A DNA stretch of 64,000 nucleotides, taken from NCBI RefSeq assembly GCF_014280935.1, contig NZ_JACLZI010000039.1:45253-109252 (forward strand), written 5' to 3'. Positions 63,661 to 64,000 of the stretch are shown piece after piece. The notes beneath the pieces are model-generated. The model did no database searches, was not told where the DNA came from, and saw only the letters and a list, made by a program, of their open reading frames with translations. The translations under genes and the position numbers were made by a program. The stretch's first letter is position 1, and the number at the start of each line of letters is the position of its first letter. This DNA comes from Aquibacillus kalidii (GTDB taxonomy: Bacteria; Bacillota; Bacilli; Bacillales; Amphibacillaceae).

Positions 63661-64000
63661 TTATGGGTTTATTTGTTTAATCATACCAAGCTCTATTAGT
63701 TCTTCTATAGAATAAGGTCGACCATTAGGTTTATATTTAATAATTTGTGTCCCTCCACCAGGTTGGTCAAACCAAGGAGCAATCTCCCCTAAAGTTGCTT
63801 CACAATCATCAATAACCTCATAAACATAATAAGGCGCGTTTTCACTATGTGGGGCTAAAGCTATGCTTGGAAACGATCAGCTAGCTTATCCCCTAACTCC
63901 TTCATATCAGGATCTACTCTCCCCATATACTTCCAAAAGTAAGGAGACTTTACCACATCGGTTGCCGCGGATTTAGCTATCTGCTCCACTTTTTCTTGCG
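63661..64000 (-). pseudogene. TNT-domain (NAD+ glycohydrolase) toxin C-terminus, frameshifted and cut by the edge
   Basis: The last part reads NAPYYVYEVIDDCEATLGEIAPWFDQPGGGTQIIKY and ends ELIELGMIKQINP. The G-x-I-A-P-W-F-x-Q-P-G-G-G-x-Q motif is the hallmark of the TNT domain (tuberculosis necrotizing toxin type, DUF4237), which destroys NAD+. The upstream part EKVEQIAKSAATDVVK...LADRFQ is in a different frame and ends at a TAG (63863-63861). A missing base near 63869-63872 (TTTCC for TTTCCC) would explain it. The N-terminal delivery part is outside the window. Confidence 0.75.

Overview
The window is chromosomal DNA from a low-GC, spore-forming Firmicute of the family Bacillaceae, probably one of the Oceanobacillus/Virgibacillus-like relatives of Bacillus. 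This rests on the gene content (bacillibactin synthesis, GerA-type germinant receptors, a YjcZ-family sporulation peptide, a Spo0E-like phosphatase, a YxjG-type MetE paralog), on strong AAGGAGG-type ribosome binding sites, and on frequent TTG and GTG starts. No rRNA, tRNA, CRISPR array or prophage was seen.

Positions 1-13.8 kb hold a complete iron-scavenging module. A dhbA-C-E-B-F operon (minus strand; dhbF runs off the left edge) makes bacillibactin. Divergent from it are a FeuA-type lipoprotein, two FeuB/FeuC permeases, a FecE-type ATPase and a BesA-type esterase. Near-consensus Fur boxes lie between the two arms. The first DhbF adenylation pocket reads as a glycine code, as expected for DHB-Gly-Thr chemistry.

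Positions 13.9-33 kb are accessory: a NERD-domain protein, a TcaA-like protein, small membrane proteins, a GntR/ABC-2 transporter operon, an HD-GYP phosphodiesterase, a decayed group II intron, DUF3231 and ClbS-like proteins, Spo0E-like and YjcZ-like sporulation peptides, a stand-alone UppS paralog, YozG/DUF2975 and PadR/DUF1048 pairs, and secreted proteins.

Positions 33.1-40.2 kb form a coherent nucleoside salvage locus read leftwards: GntR regulator, nupC, pdp, xapX, deoB, pnp, cdd, deoC. A 14-bp palindrome of the type GTnnGACGTCCnAC occurs twice in front of nupC, once exactly in the promoter spacer, and once in front of xapX-deoB. It is a good candidate operator for the local GntR protein.

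Positions 40.4-53.7 kb are again accessory: many small membrane proteins sharing a repeated promoter element, an unusual DUF4236-SNase-Excalibur protein, a LysR/YxjG pair, an aminoglycoside phosphotransferase-like protein, a GNAT acetyltransferase, an orphan sigma factor and an MMPL exporter. Several families of short interspersed hairpin repeats are scattered here and elsewhere.

Positions 53.7-59.2 kb encode a GerA-type germinant receptor (A, C, small D-like and B subunits) with a second, divergent B subunit. Next come a frameshifted type I toxin remnant and a DMT exporter.

The right end (61.0-64.0 kb) looks like the tail of a polymorphic toxin locus. It has a frameshifted TNT (NAD+ glycohydrolase) toxin tip running off the edge, an adjacent candidate immunity gene, further small orphan or broken genes, and an ADP-ribosylglycohydrolase of the kind used as immunity against ADP-ribosylating toxins.
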